Positions 1-12,570 of a stretch of 64,000 nt of DNA are shown here, one piece after another. The stretch lies in assembly GCA_033002965.1 (NCBI GenBank), contig JAURVB010013144.1, positions 44,647-108,646 on the forward strand. Direction: 5' to 3'. Below the pieces are notes generated by a model, which made no database searches, was not told where the DNA came from, and saw nothing but the letters and a program-made list of their open reading frames with translations. The translations under genes were made by a program, and so were the position numbers. Numbering within the stretch: the first letter of the stretch is position 1; each line of letters begins with the position of its first letter. The DNA comes from Piper betle (taxonomy: Eukaryota > Streptophyta > Magnoliopsida > Piperales > Piperaceae).

Positions 1-802
1 GAGAAGTTCCTGTTTATAAGTGGGAATGGACTAGAGATCTTTAACTTTCAGGGTACCCATTTTAAAGAAATGACTTAGCCCATTAAGTTGCACTTTGGGC
101 TAGGTCATTACAGGTGGTATCAGAGCAACCTGGTTCCATGTTAGATGGTGGGCTAGACTAGGGATGTTGGCTAGGCTGCCGGTCACGGGCTAGAAAGGTC
201 GTGGGCTGGGGCTAGCAACGGGCTGGACTAGGGACGTTGGCTAGGCTGCCGGTCATGGGCCAGAAAGGTCGTAGGCTGGGGCTAGTAACGGGCTAAGAAT
301 AGGCATTTCGGGGACGAAATTTCCTAAGGTGGGTGGATTGTGAGATCCCTCAACTTAGTCCCACATCTAATACCTACTGGGAGAAGACACTGTTTATAAG
401 TGGGAATGGACTATAGACCTTTAACTTTCGGGGTACCCATTTTAAAGAGATGACTTAGCCCATTACGTTGCACTTTGGGCCGGGTCGTTACAAATGGTAT
501 CAGAGCCGACCTGGTTCCGTGTTAGATGGTGGGCTGATTAGGGACCTTGTCTAGGCTGCCGGTCACTGGCCAGAAAGGTCGTGGGTTGGGGCTAGCAACG
601 GGCCAAGTATATGCATTTCGGGGACAAAATTTCCTAAGGTGGGTGGATTGTGAGATCCCTCAACTTAGTCCCACATCTAATGCCTACTGGGAGAAGATCC
701 TGTTTATAAGTCGGAATGGACTAGAGATCTTTAACTTTCGGGGTACCCATTTTAAAGAAATGACTTAGCCCATTACATTGCACTTTGGGCTAGGTCGTTA
801 CA
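1..802 (+). mobile_element. TRIM-type array T1 (three LTRs, left end outside the window)
   Basis: Three copies of a 154-bp LTR lie at 1-112 (cut by the window edge), 339-492 and 649-802. Each intact copy begins TGTGAGATCCCTCAAC and ends GTTACA or similar. Two short internal segments (113-338 and 493-648) start with an iMet-tRNA primer site (TGGTATCAGAGC) and end with a purine-rich GGTGGGTGGAT just before the next LTR. No internal protein is encoded. This is the layout of a terminal-repeat retrotransposon in miniature, tandemly repeated. It interrupts the RNase H region of the decayed gypsy element G0, which resumes at 803. Confidence 0.88.
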
Positions 803-937
803 CCAGAGGGACATGATGACTTCATGGTCTACACAGATGCTTCAGGAGTTGGCCTTGATTGTGTCTTGATGCAAAGAGACAAAGTAATCACCTATGCGTC
901 TCGTCAGCTAAAGGTGCATGAAGGTAATTATCCTATG
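803..937 (+). pseudogene. G0 gypsy RNase H fragment, left piece
   Basis: Reading the plus strand gives the start of a Ty3/gypsy RNase H domain, with [12 protein letters not shown] followed by [17 protein letters not shown]. The TDAS motif carries the first catalytic Asp. The frame is cut at 937 by solo LTR S0 and resumes at about 33346 with [12 protein letters not shown], which directly continues the same domain. It is therefore the lowest layer of the nested stack. It is bounded on the left by TRIM array T1, so the upstream RT part lies outside the window. Confidence 0.85.
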
Positions 938-1190
938 TGCAACACCCCGATTTCGGTTCACCTAAGAACCGAATTAGAAATATTACGATCGAGTCGAGTC
1001 ATGTTTAAAGCTGCTAATTTGTAAAACTCGATCAATAATATAGATCGAAGCAACCCTCTTGGCATCTCAAGAATTGAAAACAATACTAAATAAGTATGAA
1101 AACTCATTAAATATAAATAAAAGTGTGATAGAAAATAACTATACTGAGCTCATGTGTGTAGCTTTTATCTGTCCTCCCACCAAAGTTCAC

Positions 1191-2908
1191 TGTAAAACCC
1201 GTGACTCGAGTTAGAGTTTTCATTACTGAACTAGTCAGTTCGGCCATCAAGTTAGCCGTCGGCTCGAGTCAAGTCAATTTTATTCACGTGTGTTGAGCCT
1301 AGGCCGGCCATATATTATGAGCAATGAGGGTCAAGTGTACCCCGACCATATGATGATAATGTTAAAAAAAATGATAAGATATGAGTTATCAGAGTATACG
1401 ATAATATGCAAGTTATTTTTTTATATATTTGGTTGTAGGATTATTTTTAGGCCAAATAACACATTTAGGACATGTTAGATAGCAATTTGGGTGGGTTATT
1501 AGTTATAGAATATGTTATTTTGAAGTTATTAAGTGTGTTATATTTTATTGAATTTTCCCATAGTTTTTGGATTTTTTAGAATTTATTAGGAGTTAGTTAT
1601 TATTTTTTACTCAAGTCGGAGTTGAGTCAACTTTTATTTACGAAATTACCACCAACCTATTTGAAACCCTCCCCTCGCGCCCCCCCCACCCCCTCCCTTT
1701 CCTTGATGTTTCTCTTTGTCACCCTAATCGCAGATGCTGCCTAGGGCTGCCACGTCACTGCCGACCTCCGTCGGATCGTTGCCGAGCCATCCCCCACCTT
1801 CCCTGTCATCTCCTGGCCTCCACGAAGCAAAGAGGCTGAGTGTTCATGCCACGCTCCAGGTGCCGATTTGTCACTACATCATCGCCCACCCCGCTCCACC
1901 GTTGCCATGTCACCATCACTGTCCCATTGACCTAGACGACCTTTTCCCCCCACCGTGTGCCACCACAGAGACAAGCCCAAGGCCCGATCGAGCAAGCCCT
2001 GGCTTGGGCATCACTGCTCGACATACGCCCGTCATAGGAAACTATCACCACTGCTGTCATCCTCTTCCTCACCATGGTAGTGTCAAGCTCGCCAAGTCGG
2101 TGCCAATCTACACCCCTGATCACGCCACCTTGCCAGCCAAGCTGCTGCCAGTAGCATCCTCACCGGCCGTGGCTGAAAACTGGCAAAATTGCCAAAATTT
2201 GCCGAAAATTGCCGGATTATTGCCAAATTCCTCATGCTGAACTTGATCGAATTTTGGACGCCGACGAGTGTCGAATTTGATTCTCGAGATGCGCGACTGA
2301 TGAAATGTTTGATTGTGAATAAAATGAAATTTGCATGATTTGAATTGTATTAAATGAATGCTAATGATCTAATTAGGTAAATTAAGTATGAGTTGTGAAT
2401 TGACGGCAATGTAATTTAGAAAATCATGATTTGAATTGATGCAAATATGACTAATTAGTGTCAACTACACTATTGCCATATGCACTAGTTAGGGAATTTT
2501 TGATACGATTGTCTGACTTGTTGATGACTTGGATTGTGGATGCCTTGTAATAAGTGTGTTATTTAGGATATGTGAATGATTGAGATAGTGAGTGTTTGTT
2601 TTTAGATTTGATGTGTAGGTACGGAGTAGGAGATCTCCGCCTAGGTGAGTGACCACAATTAGAGCTTCTACCAAGCCCGTTTAGGACTCGCTCTTGGATT
2701 TACACTCTCATTCTATTTTGATTTAGTTTGACAGGTAAGATGACATATCAAGTGGTGGGTTTATCAGTATACCACTCAACATGGGTCATTTAGTTGATTG
2801 TATTTTCGGATTAATAACCCTCAAGGATGAGATTGTTCGAGTTTGTATCAAAAACTCAATCTAGATCATGATGCCTTCGAGCCTATTATATTATAATCCC
2901 TACCCAAA

Positions 2909-2953
<45 letters not shown>

Positions 2954-4146
2954 TTTTTGGTTTTTCAGTGAGATGTGAGACAAGGGGAAAGTCGACTCGC
3001 ATGTACCATAAATGGGTGCACATTCCAGTCAAAATAAGCTTTGGATTGGTGAGCAGGTCATTCCATTCCTGAGGGATCTTGACAACTCCACATTTTGAGC
3101 TCCTCAAACCCGGAGAAGTGTGGAGGATTACAGGTACTGCAATGTTGCGCATGTCTAGACGTGTAGATTCAAAGGGAGCTGAAGGCACCTGTTTGCGTGT
3201 ACTTGGCCTCAATGCTTAGGGACAGAAGTTATAAGGAGGATGTAGAGAGCTTTAGTATATTGGGTTTCCCTAGCATGGGATAGTATGAAAATGATGAGAG
3301 AGGCATATGACCAGTCAGAATGAGACGTTGTTCAAGCCAAGGCTTACAACTCCTTATTACTGTCCTTATGAGTGATTTTGATGCAGAAGAATATATGATT
3401 GATTTTATTTAACACGAGAGTCATCTTTCATGTGCTAGTTTGATTATTTAATTATTTCTGGACCAGTAACATCGTTACTAACTTTTTCATATTATATATG
3501 TAGGTGAGAACTTGAATGACTAATCACTGTCGAGACCATGGAGGAGCAACAATACAATATGCACACATGTACTTGCCGAGATTGAATGAAAATGTGATGT
3601 GATGAACTACTATAAATTGTTGTGAATAAATGCTATAATGTCTTTTTGCATGAAATGTTTCTGTGAAATAATGAAACGATCTGTGTGTGATGGTTTTTAT
3701 GAATAGAATTAAACAGGTAGAGCATATGGGGTCAAGACCCAACTCACAAAGATAAAATCTATAATGATGTGAATGTTGTGTGAAAAATATAATCTTTGGC
3801 AATGTTTTAGGTTTTTATCGTTACATATATATATTATTGTTGTTGACAGGGAAGTCCTTATTGCACTTGTGAGGGAAACTCTATCCGTTTTGTTTTAAAA
3901 ATCGTTGCTTTTCAAATTTTTAATGGGTTTGTTTTGTTTTGAATATGGATTGCATATCATATCAATCATCTAGAACAACGTTAGAGCCTAAACATCTCAT
4001 CCATGCATTGAAGGTTTGCATCACCATCTTGAGATGCCAAGGGTAGAGCCGGGTTGGGTTGGTCGAATTAAGTAGACTAGAGAATGATTTGGTCACCAGT
4101 AGCATTTCTGGTTCGGTTCACAGGGGAGCCAAATTAGGGTGTTACA
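1191..4146 (+). mobile_element. Solo LTR S1 inside S0
   Basis: It begins TGTAAAACCCGTGACTCGAG and ends AGGGTGTTACA. It is 2956 bp, the same family size as S0 and S3 but in opposite orientation. It contains a C-rich leader-like stretch (1660-2200), a (TA)n tract at 2911-2950 and no coding capacity. The flanks TTCAC (1186-1190) and TCAAC (4147-4151) are at best a two-mismatch duplication, so this is either an old insertion or one with altered flanks. The short open frames inside it do not resemble proteins. Confidence 0.75.
2911..2950. repeat. (TA)n microsatellite inside solo LTR S1
   Basis: Uninterrupted TA dinucleotide tract of about 40 bp. It occupies the position that is AT-rich (TATATATA) in the sister LTRs, so it probably expanded from an LTR-internal TA run. 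Confidence 0.95.
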
Positions 4147-5138
4147 TCAACTCAGGATCACAAGACCTATATATATATAATATAAAAAAACCGTCACTAA
4201 TGGATGTCACTGGTTTGAAAAATAACTACATATCAAACTATCAAATGAGAGATGACTCTCATTTAAAAGAAAATCATTAGATACTTCCACTGGACTCTCC
4301 ATGTAGGCATCTCTTGAGGAGCCACCACACTACAAACCTAGTAGCATTCGGAATTGACTGATCTGCTGATGCCTCTCTCGACATTTTCTCATTTTTCTGA
4401 TCCCTTTTGACTACCAGTGTATCATAAGCTCTCTCTTTTCTTCCATATATCTCCTGTCCCTGAGTACGAAGGCTGACTACTCTTAGGCAGTCACCTTCAA
4501 TACCCTTTGAACCACATGTCTAGACGTACACTGTAATAAACAACACCCGTAAACCTCCACGTTTCTATGGGTGCGAGGAAGGAAACTCAAAATGCAGAGT
4601 TGTGAGGATACCTTGGGCATGGAACAACACTCTCACTAATCCAGAGCTTGCTATGATTGTCACGTGTACTTGCTCATGGTACGTGCAGGTTAATTTTACC
4701 ATCTTTAGCCTCACTAAAAACTCGATAAAATTATATATAGGCCTAGGAAGGGATTTATTTAATAAGCCCGAAGGCAACTTGCGTTGGATCTTATTTTTGA
4801 AATCAAACTCAAAGGATCTCATCCTCGAGGGTTATTAGTCCCGAAAGTAAAATACGTCTAGATAAAATAGCCACTTAACACGTCCTACAATCTGAAAATC
4901 ATATCTACAGTAGACTATAGTGATAAACATGAGAAGAGTCCTAACCGACTTGTGGTCCAAGTTCTAAACGTGATGTCTTATCTACGGCAAGCTCGAACTT
5001 CGAAACCTATATCAAAACCCACTGCTAAGTAAAATATTGATATCCCTAGGTAATGCATGCTCGTGGTATGTACTCACATCATCAATTACATCACAATAAA
5101 AGACGGTGCTAAACAAACCTACAACTAAATATCCAGTA

Positions 5139-7470
5139 TGTAATACCCCGTTCCGGTTCACCCGTGAACCGACCTAGAAATGTCACCGGCGACCAAACCG
5201 TTCGCTAAACTACTTGATTTGGTTAAGCCGACCTGGATCTCCCTCGATGTCCTAAAATGGTAGTGCAAGTATATAATGCATGAATGAGATGCATGGGTTC
5301 TAACATGACCCTACGTGCATGCCATGATATGCTATTGTGCACAAAATAGAATAATCGTGAAAACAAGTTCGAAAATAAATAATATTTTAAAACAAAACGG
5401 ACAGAGTCTTTCTTATAAGTGCAATAGGCCAATCTATCCATGACAATAATAATTATTTATATCGATATTATTCCAAAATATGTCATTTTAGTTTCGTTTC
5501 ACAGGCTAAATATTCATTGCATTTCACAAATAATCTAAAACAATCTCATCATTCATACAGCTTAGAAATCATCATTTCCATTCATTACGTGAGGCAGATA
5601 CATGTGTGCAAGGACTTTACTACTCTTTCGCACTCCTGACAGTGCTAAGTCCTCGAGATTCTCACCTACATAATTAATAGAAAAACTGTCAATAATGAGT
5701 GTTACCAGTCCAAAAAATAACTAATATCAAACTGGCTATGAGAGCGAACTCTCATATGAAAGAAAACATTCATATACTTCCTCAAGAAATCTCACAAGGG
5801 CAGTAATGGGAGCTGTCACCCTCAGGCGGTAGCGTCCCCTTTCCATAACTTTCTCTTTCCATAACATTCTCTTTCCTTGGCCATTCAAACTATCACAATC
5901 ATTGTCATCCATCTCAGCCCTCTACATCCTCCGTATTACTCCTAGCTCTGAGGACAAAGGCCGAGTACTCTCAGACTTGTGCTTTTAGTACCCTTTTTCA
6001 CTATAAGTCTAGACATACGCTGAACAACAGTATGGGTAAACCTCCACACTTCTCTGGGTTTGAGGAACTTAAAGGTGGAGTTGTCAGAATCCCTCAGGAA
6101 TGGAGTGGACGCTCACCAGTTCTAGAGCCTGCTTTGACAAGCACACACCCTATCTCAAGAAATGGTCATCGGTTTCCTCCGTCAGGCATCTTGTGGTGGA
6201 TCTTATTTTCAAGAACATGCTCGAGGGATTTCATCCTCAAGGGTTATTAATCAGGAAATGCGATCGGCTAAATGGCCCGTGTAGAGTGGGATACGATAAA
6301 ACCACCACTTGACACATCCTCTTTCCTGTTCTAAACAAAACACAATAGAATAAAATGATAAATAGAGAGCGAATCTTAAACGGACCTGGTAGAAGCTCCA
6401 AGCGTGTCTATGTGCCTAGGTGGCGAGCTCCTACTCTGTACCTACACATCAAATCTAGAAGCTAATGCCCACTAACTAAATGATGCATCAACTCAACATG
6501 AACATCACACATACAATGCAATCATTATCTAATAGTCAAACAATCATCAATATAGAAATAACTCTAACTTGTCTTATTCATACCAATTTTATTATATTTT
6601 TCTAAGTTATGTTATAGTCAGTTAGCATACTCAAATTTACTTTACTTATTTAGATCACTAATAATCATTCACTATTAATCAAACCATGTAAATCATCACT
6701 TCAACTATAATCAAGCATTCATCACAACAATTAATCAATCCTAGCATGTTGTCCTAATAAATATCAATTTTAAATAATTAAATCGGACAAAATTCTATAC
6801 CTAATCGTCAGTCACACGGCGACGGTGACAAGGTTGTGGCCAACTTGAGTGAGGATTGTGGGGAAGAGGGAAGGAAGAAAAAGAAGAAGTTGAGTGAGAA
6901 GGATAATGGTGGCTGAATGATAGAAGTGTGACATATATATATGTCAAGGTGAGAAAAACGAATGGTCAAATGAGAAAAATGAATGGTCAAGTGAGAAAAA
7001 CGAATGGCCAGTAACAAAAACGAATGGTCTGTGAGAAAAAGGAATGGTGTGTGAGAAAAACAAATGGTTATCTGGTAGTTAAAACTTGACTCGACTTTGA
7101 CTCGAGTCAAAAATATTATTAACTCGTAATAAAAAATCTCATAAAATATAATACACATCAATGACATGCTCTATAACTAATAACCCACCCAAATTACCCA
7201 TAACACGTTGTAATACGTTATTCGGCCTAACAATAAATCCAAGATTTAATTAAAATAAATTAAGAAAAATCGAGCATACTAATAACTCGTTCTGCTACTA
7301 TTTTACTGACTTTATCATCATATACTTAAGCACACATGACTCCCATGGTTCATAACACAAGACCGGCTCGGCTCGATACACATGTTTTGAAATTGACCCG
7401 ACTGAAAATAACAGTCGAACTGAATGGTGGTTTAGACTATAAAACCCTGACTTGAATCGCAGGTTTTACA
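5139..7470 (-). mobile_element. Solo LTR S2 inside S0, TSD CAGTA
   Basis: Plus-strand ends are TGTAATACCCCGTTCC and CGCAGGTTTTACA. The 5-bp target duplication CAGTA is exact at 5134-5138 and 7471-7475. It is 2332 bp, shorter than its relatives, with no internal region or second LTR. It is therefore a solo LTR left by recombination between two LTRs. No gene is seen. The 119-residue minus frame near 6808-7167 is low-complexity repeats of ACGAATGGTC-like units. Confidence 0.87.
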
Positions 7471-8603
7471 CAGTATGCAAATTGAGACATAATAAAGAAA
7501 ATGACTAATAAATAAATAAACACAATCATAGATAAATATATAAATAATAAATACATAAAATTAAATAATACTCTAATCATAAAAATATTAACATCATTTT
7601 ACTAGATACGTATACGAATAAACATGAGTAAATATCAACATATACTCATGTTTGTAAATATATAAATAAATAAATAAATAAATAATTTCATAAATATATA
7701 AATAAATAAATATTTAATATTAATTAATACTGCATACTAAAAATAGCATAGATATCCAATACGAAAATACATAATTACACAAATAAATAATAACATACAT
7801 GCGAATAAACATATAGATAAATAAATATATAAAATTTAGTAAATATGAATAAGATTAATATTAATAAGTAAATATATGATTAATATCAATAAATACTCCT
7901 ATAAACATGCATTATAATTAATAAATATACAAATAACCAGAAATGAATAATAATGAATAAATAAATAAATAAGTAAAGAAAAATATTTATAACATCCAAA
8001 TATACTAAATAATGTGAATATGTATCTAAAAAAGTAGGGTGTCTTGAATTACCAAAAATGACCGAGAAATGGTTGAAAACAGTCTAAAAAGGCAACCGAG
8101 TCAATTGGGTTGAACCAAACCGAGTCAAATGAGCTGAACTAACTTGGTCCGAGTTAACTAAACTAGTGGGTTGGGTTAGCTAAGTGGACATCAGCATGAA
8201 CTGGCAGACTCGAGAATGGGCTGGTGGACGTGACAAGGGCAGACGGGCCGGCGGTGCCCATTGTTGGAAACTACCAATGGCTATGCGGCGAAGGCTGTCG
8301 CCAGCCGCAATTTACAGAAGGGAGGATGGGGAAGGTACTGGTGGTGACGTCTGACGAAGTCCAGCGGCCGATTGGCCAAAAATGGCCTGAAAGCGACGAA
8401 ATCGCCATAGGATGCGGTGACATCACTAGCTGCGATTGCGACCATGACAGTCTCAAAGTGAAGATTTGGGCAAGGGAAAGCTGTCGGGTAGTTTGCCTCG
8501 CATCAGGAAACTTGCAGGCGCAAGAAAAAGGCTCGAACGGAAGCGGCGGTGGTGGAATACCAACAGAAAAAGCTTCACCTGCGGCAAATGTTGCGGCTAC
8601 AAG

Positions 8604-11600
8604 TGTAACACCCCAAATCCGGTCCACACTCGTGAACCGAACCGGCATGTTACAGGCCCCGGTTAGGTCGGCTAACGCGAACCTAACTCGTGCGGATCCA
8701 ATCTCGGCGTCTTAAGATGAAGATACGATCTGTCATGAACGAATGCATGCACAAAACCCTAACATGGTACTACATGAATGACATGCAAATTAAATTTCAC
8801 ACCATCACAATTACGACCAAAATCGATGAAAATTCTGAAGTAAAACTAACAGGGTCTCCCCTAAAAGTGCAATTATGGGCCCACCCTGTCAAAATAAATA
8901 ATATATATACAAATATATCGGCATGCATTAACAATCACACAAAATCTCATTTATAACATATTCATTCTGAAGCTCGGGTCTCAACCCACTACGCTTCCAC
9001 TGCTCAACTCTGATCATATTTTGCATTCTATTATCATGTCTTAGCATTTCATTCACATCATATCATCATGCTCAAACATTTACTCATGTCATTCACAATA
9101 TAATAACATAATAATACAATATTAAACATTCAGAAATCTAACATGTGTGTGTGTACAAGACCTCATTGCTCCTCCGTCCAAGCTGGCTCATCCATCTCGT
9201 GCTTATCACCTACATATATATAAGAAAAACGTCAGTAACAAGCGTTACTGGTCCGGAAAATAAAATAACTATAACAAACTGGCTATGAGAGCAAACTCTC
9301 ATCTGAAAGAAAACCATATACTTCCTCAAGAACACTCTGAAGGGCACTACTGAGGAGCCACTGGGCTGCAGACCCGGTAGCATCCCGAACTTACTGCTCT
9401 GCTGCTGGTACTGTGCTACTCTCAGCACTTCTTTTTCAGTACTTCTCGTGAAACTTTATCCTAAGCCCTCTCCTTACCTCCATATTTCTCCTGGCCTTGA
9501 GCACGAAGGCCGAGTACTCTCAGGCAGTCGCCTTTAGTACCCTTTGAACCACAAGTCCGGACATGCGCTGTACTAAACAGTACCCGTAAACCTCCACGTT
9601 CTCCGGGTGTGAGGAACTCAAACGCGGAGTTGTCAGGATCCCTCGGGAATGGAACAGTCCGCTGGCACTAATCCAGAGCCCGCTTTGACTGTCACGGCAT
9701 CCTCTGCATGGTACGTGCAGTCGGTTTCTCCATCTCTCGTCTCACTGAAAACTCGATAAAACTATATATATAGGCCTGGGAAGGGATTCATATAATAGGC
9801 CCGAAGGCAACTTGTGGTGGATCTTGTTTTCGAAATCATCCTCGAGGGATCTCATCCTCGAGGGGTTATTAATCCGGAAATATTCGATTAAATGGCCCGA
9901 GTTAAGTGGGATCCAATAAAACGCCACTTAACCCGCCCTGCAATAATAAAATAAACATACAATGGAAGAGCGTAAAACAAGACGAGTCCTAAACGGACCT
10001 GGTAGAAGCTCCAAGCGTGTCATCGCGCCTAGGCGGCGAGCTCCTACTTCGTACCTACACATCAAAACTAAATACTAACGCCCGCTAACTAAATGATGCA
10101 TCAAACTCAACAAACATCACAATCACAATGCAAGCATCCATCAACATAACAATCAGAAAATCATAAAAATTACTTTAATCCTAGCTCATCCTATTCATAC
10201 TAATTTTATTACGTGTGTGTAACTTATGTCGTTGTCACTTATCGTGCTCTGACCTGATCTACTTCATTAGATCGCTTACTCTTCACTCACACTTAATCTC
10301 ATCATGCAACTCATCGTTTCATCCATCATTAAACATTAATCACATCACTAATCATAAATATGAAAATAATTCTACTCATCCTATTCCTACCAATTTTATT
10401 GTATTTTTCCTAAGTTACATTACTCGATTATCATGCTCAATTTACTTACTTCATTAAATCACTTAACCTCCATTCACTATCAATCACATCATAAATCCTA
10501 GCATGCTGTGCTAACAATCATCATCAACTTTAAATAATCAAATCGGAGGTAATTATACCTCACGTCGTCGGCAATCGGCGACGGTTAGGGTTCCGTCGCG
10601 CGCCTCGAAGCTCGAATTCGGCGCTCCTCGGCGTCCGAAGCTCGATCGGGCTCCACCGGGTGAGCCCCGCGGAAGATCCGGTGAATTCCGGCGAATTCCA
10701 GAAATTCCGATTTCCGGCGGTTTACCGGCAGTTGCGGGCGGTTTTCCGGCGACTTCCGGTGGTTTTCCGGCGACTTTTGCCGGTGGTATCTACTAGCTGG
10801 ATAGGGGTCATGTAGGGTACCCTCGGAACCGGCTCGGCGAGCCTGACTCCTCTACGAGGTCGACGCGGCCAACGGAGGTGGTGGCTCGCCGGAAAACGAC
10901 TAAAACAGGGCCGCGGCGTTGGGTCGCTAGATCCGGCCGGCCACGGCGGCGATGGCCTCCGTTCCGGTCGGGGAAGGTCGCTGGGTGGTCGGCGGTGCTG
11001 AGGCGGCCACTGGATGACGGCTGCGACGGTCGCCGGCGGCAGAATCCGCGACGCGACCAAACGCAGCCGCGGCGCTAGGCGTGGCGATTCCGGCGTCGCG
11101 GCGGCCGATGGTGGCCGGGCCTGGTCGGGGCGGCACGGCAATGCCGTGGCGAAGCTGGGCGGCGTCGGTCGGCGGCCAGGCGGCGTCGGCCGTGGCGGCG
11201 GTGGCGCGCGAACAGGGGCGGCGCGCGGCAAAGGTTTTGGGAAGAAAAGGTCGGGGAAGAGGAAGAAAAGGGCTGGTGGCAATTTCGTAAATAATACTTG
11301 ACTCGTCTCCGGCTCGAGTCAAGTATAATAACTAAGTCGTATTAAATCCTAAAAAATTCATAAAAATCGGGAAAAAATCCCGTAAAATCAAACAACACCA
11401 CAATATTATAATGATATGCTCTATGACTAACAACCCACCCAGACTGCCCGAACGCGTCCTAACGCGGTAATCGGCCTAACACTAATTCTACGATCCACTA
11501 TATATAAAAATAATAATAATAAAAAAATGACTGGCATACTCTCATATATCTGATAACTCATTCTGTTCTGCTGTGTTCATGACGTTATCATCATATACTT

Positions 11601-11742
11601 GGGTACGCATGACCCTCATAGCTCATACACGCGACTGGCATCGGCTCGGTACACGTGTCCTGAAACTGACTCAACTCGAAAAATAACGGTCGACCCGACC
11701 GGTTCTGAATATAAAACCCTAACTCGAATCGTGGGTTTTACA
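8604..11742 (-). mobile_element. Solo LTR S3 inside S0, TSD ACAAG
   Basis: Plus-strand ends are TGTAACACCCCAAATCC and CGTGGGTTTTACA. The 5-bp duplication ACAAG is exact at 8599-8603 and 11743-11747. Length is 3139 bp. A GC-rich stretch at about 10560-11280 holds long overlapping frames on both strands, rich in Arg, Ala and Pro, as expected from base composition alone. In the element's own direction this stretch lies in the first third of the LTR. No protein-coding gene is supported. Confidence 0.88.
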
Positions 11743-12010
11743 ACAAGGCTGTCACAATTGGTGGTAGATCCTGGTCAGTAGCCGGCTGCGAGGCGGTCAT
11801 AATCAGACCTATCTCGTGGCTGGGGGAGGATCAGAAACTCTTTGGTGGCGAGCTGAAGTACCGGCGGCGGTAAGGTGCAAATCCAAAAATGGGGGAACAA
11901 AAGCTAAGTTTTTATTTAAATTTTTCTTGATCGGTCTGGATCTTGCCATGTGGTGTCATTTGAACCATCCGACAACTCGGGGCCTAGTGGGGTCCACCTA
12001 TAAGTATATG

Positions 12011-12012
<2 letters not shown>

Positions 12013-12049
<37 letters not shown>
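12013..12049. repeat. (AT)n microsatellite in the S0 remnant
   Basis: Pure AT dinucleotide tract of about 37 bp, lying between solo LTR S3 and element G2. Confidence 0.93.
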
Positions 12050-12052
<3 letters not shown>

Positions 12053-12570
12053 GGAAAGCTCGGATCAAGATCGTCTAAAGTTGAAAATTGACTCGAGGGC
12101 TAAAAATGTCTCTATAGCAGATAATTGAGGCAAGAAGGCCAAATGGGCCTTGAAACCCTGAACTCAATTAAGCAAAAATCTACGACTTAAATCAAGCTGG
12201 GCCCATAGGGGCAATCTAGTAGTCCGAAATCCCTAAGATGCATATATATGAGATACCCTAAAAATCCCAAACGGATACAAAACATTGCTACGACCTAGAT
12301 ATTGCCCTAAAACCCTAGCTAATATATAAAAAAAATCTATATACCTTGTGTATATACTGATAACTCATGCTCTACTGTAGCTTAACTAAAGTTATCATCT
12401 AAATATCGAGCATACTCAGCCACCATAATATACTCATATGACTATCTCAACCCCATAGTCATGCTCTGAAAAATGGTCTGGCTTGCACTCACTCGAACTG
12501 ACTCGAGACTGGTCTGAGCTGAGCAAAACTACAAGCCGGCAAAACACTAATCGAAGCTGGGGTTTTACAC

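Larger units (their letters stand above)
938..12569 (-). mobile_element. Solo LTR S0 of a gypsy element, broken into four pieces by later insertions
   Basis: On the plus strand it begins TGCAACACCCCGATTTCGG and ends GGGGTTTTACA, the reversed ends of a TGTAAAACC...GGGTGTTACA LTR. The host pieces are 938-1190, 4147-5138, 7471-8603 and 11743-12569. Together they make about 3.2 kb, matching the sister LTR at 8604-11742. The target duplication is CTATG at 933-937 and CTACG at 33341-33345, the right copy displaced by element G2. Removing one copy restores the G0 reading frame. The piece 7471-8603 is very AT-rich (AATA repeats) and then moderately GC-rich. No gene is seen in any piece. Confidence 0.8.

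Noticed and set aside
1734..2240. 168-residue Pro/His-rich frame
   Set aside because: It lies in the C-rich leader part of solo LTR S1. Similar stretches in sister LTRs are not open, and no domain is seen.
1186..4151. TTCAC/TCAAC as a target duplication for solo LTR S1
   Set aside because: Two mismatches in five bases is not better than chance; recorded as unresolved.
10722..11322. Long overlapping frames on both strands (up to 186 residues, Pro/Arg/Ala-rich)
   Set aside because: They lie in the GC-rich part of solo LTR S3. Open on several frames at once and of low complexity, they are explained by base composition.
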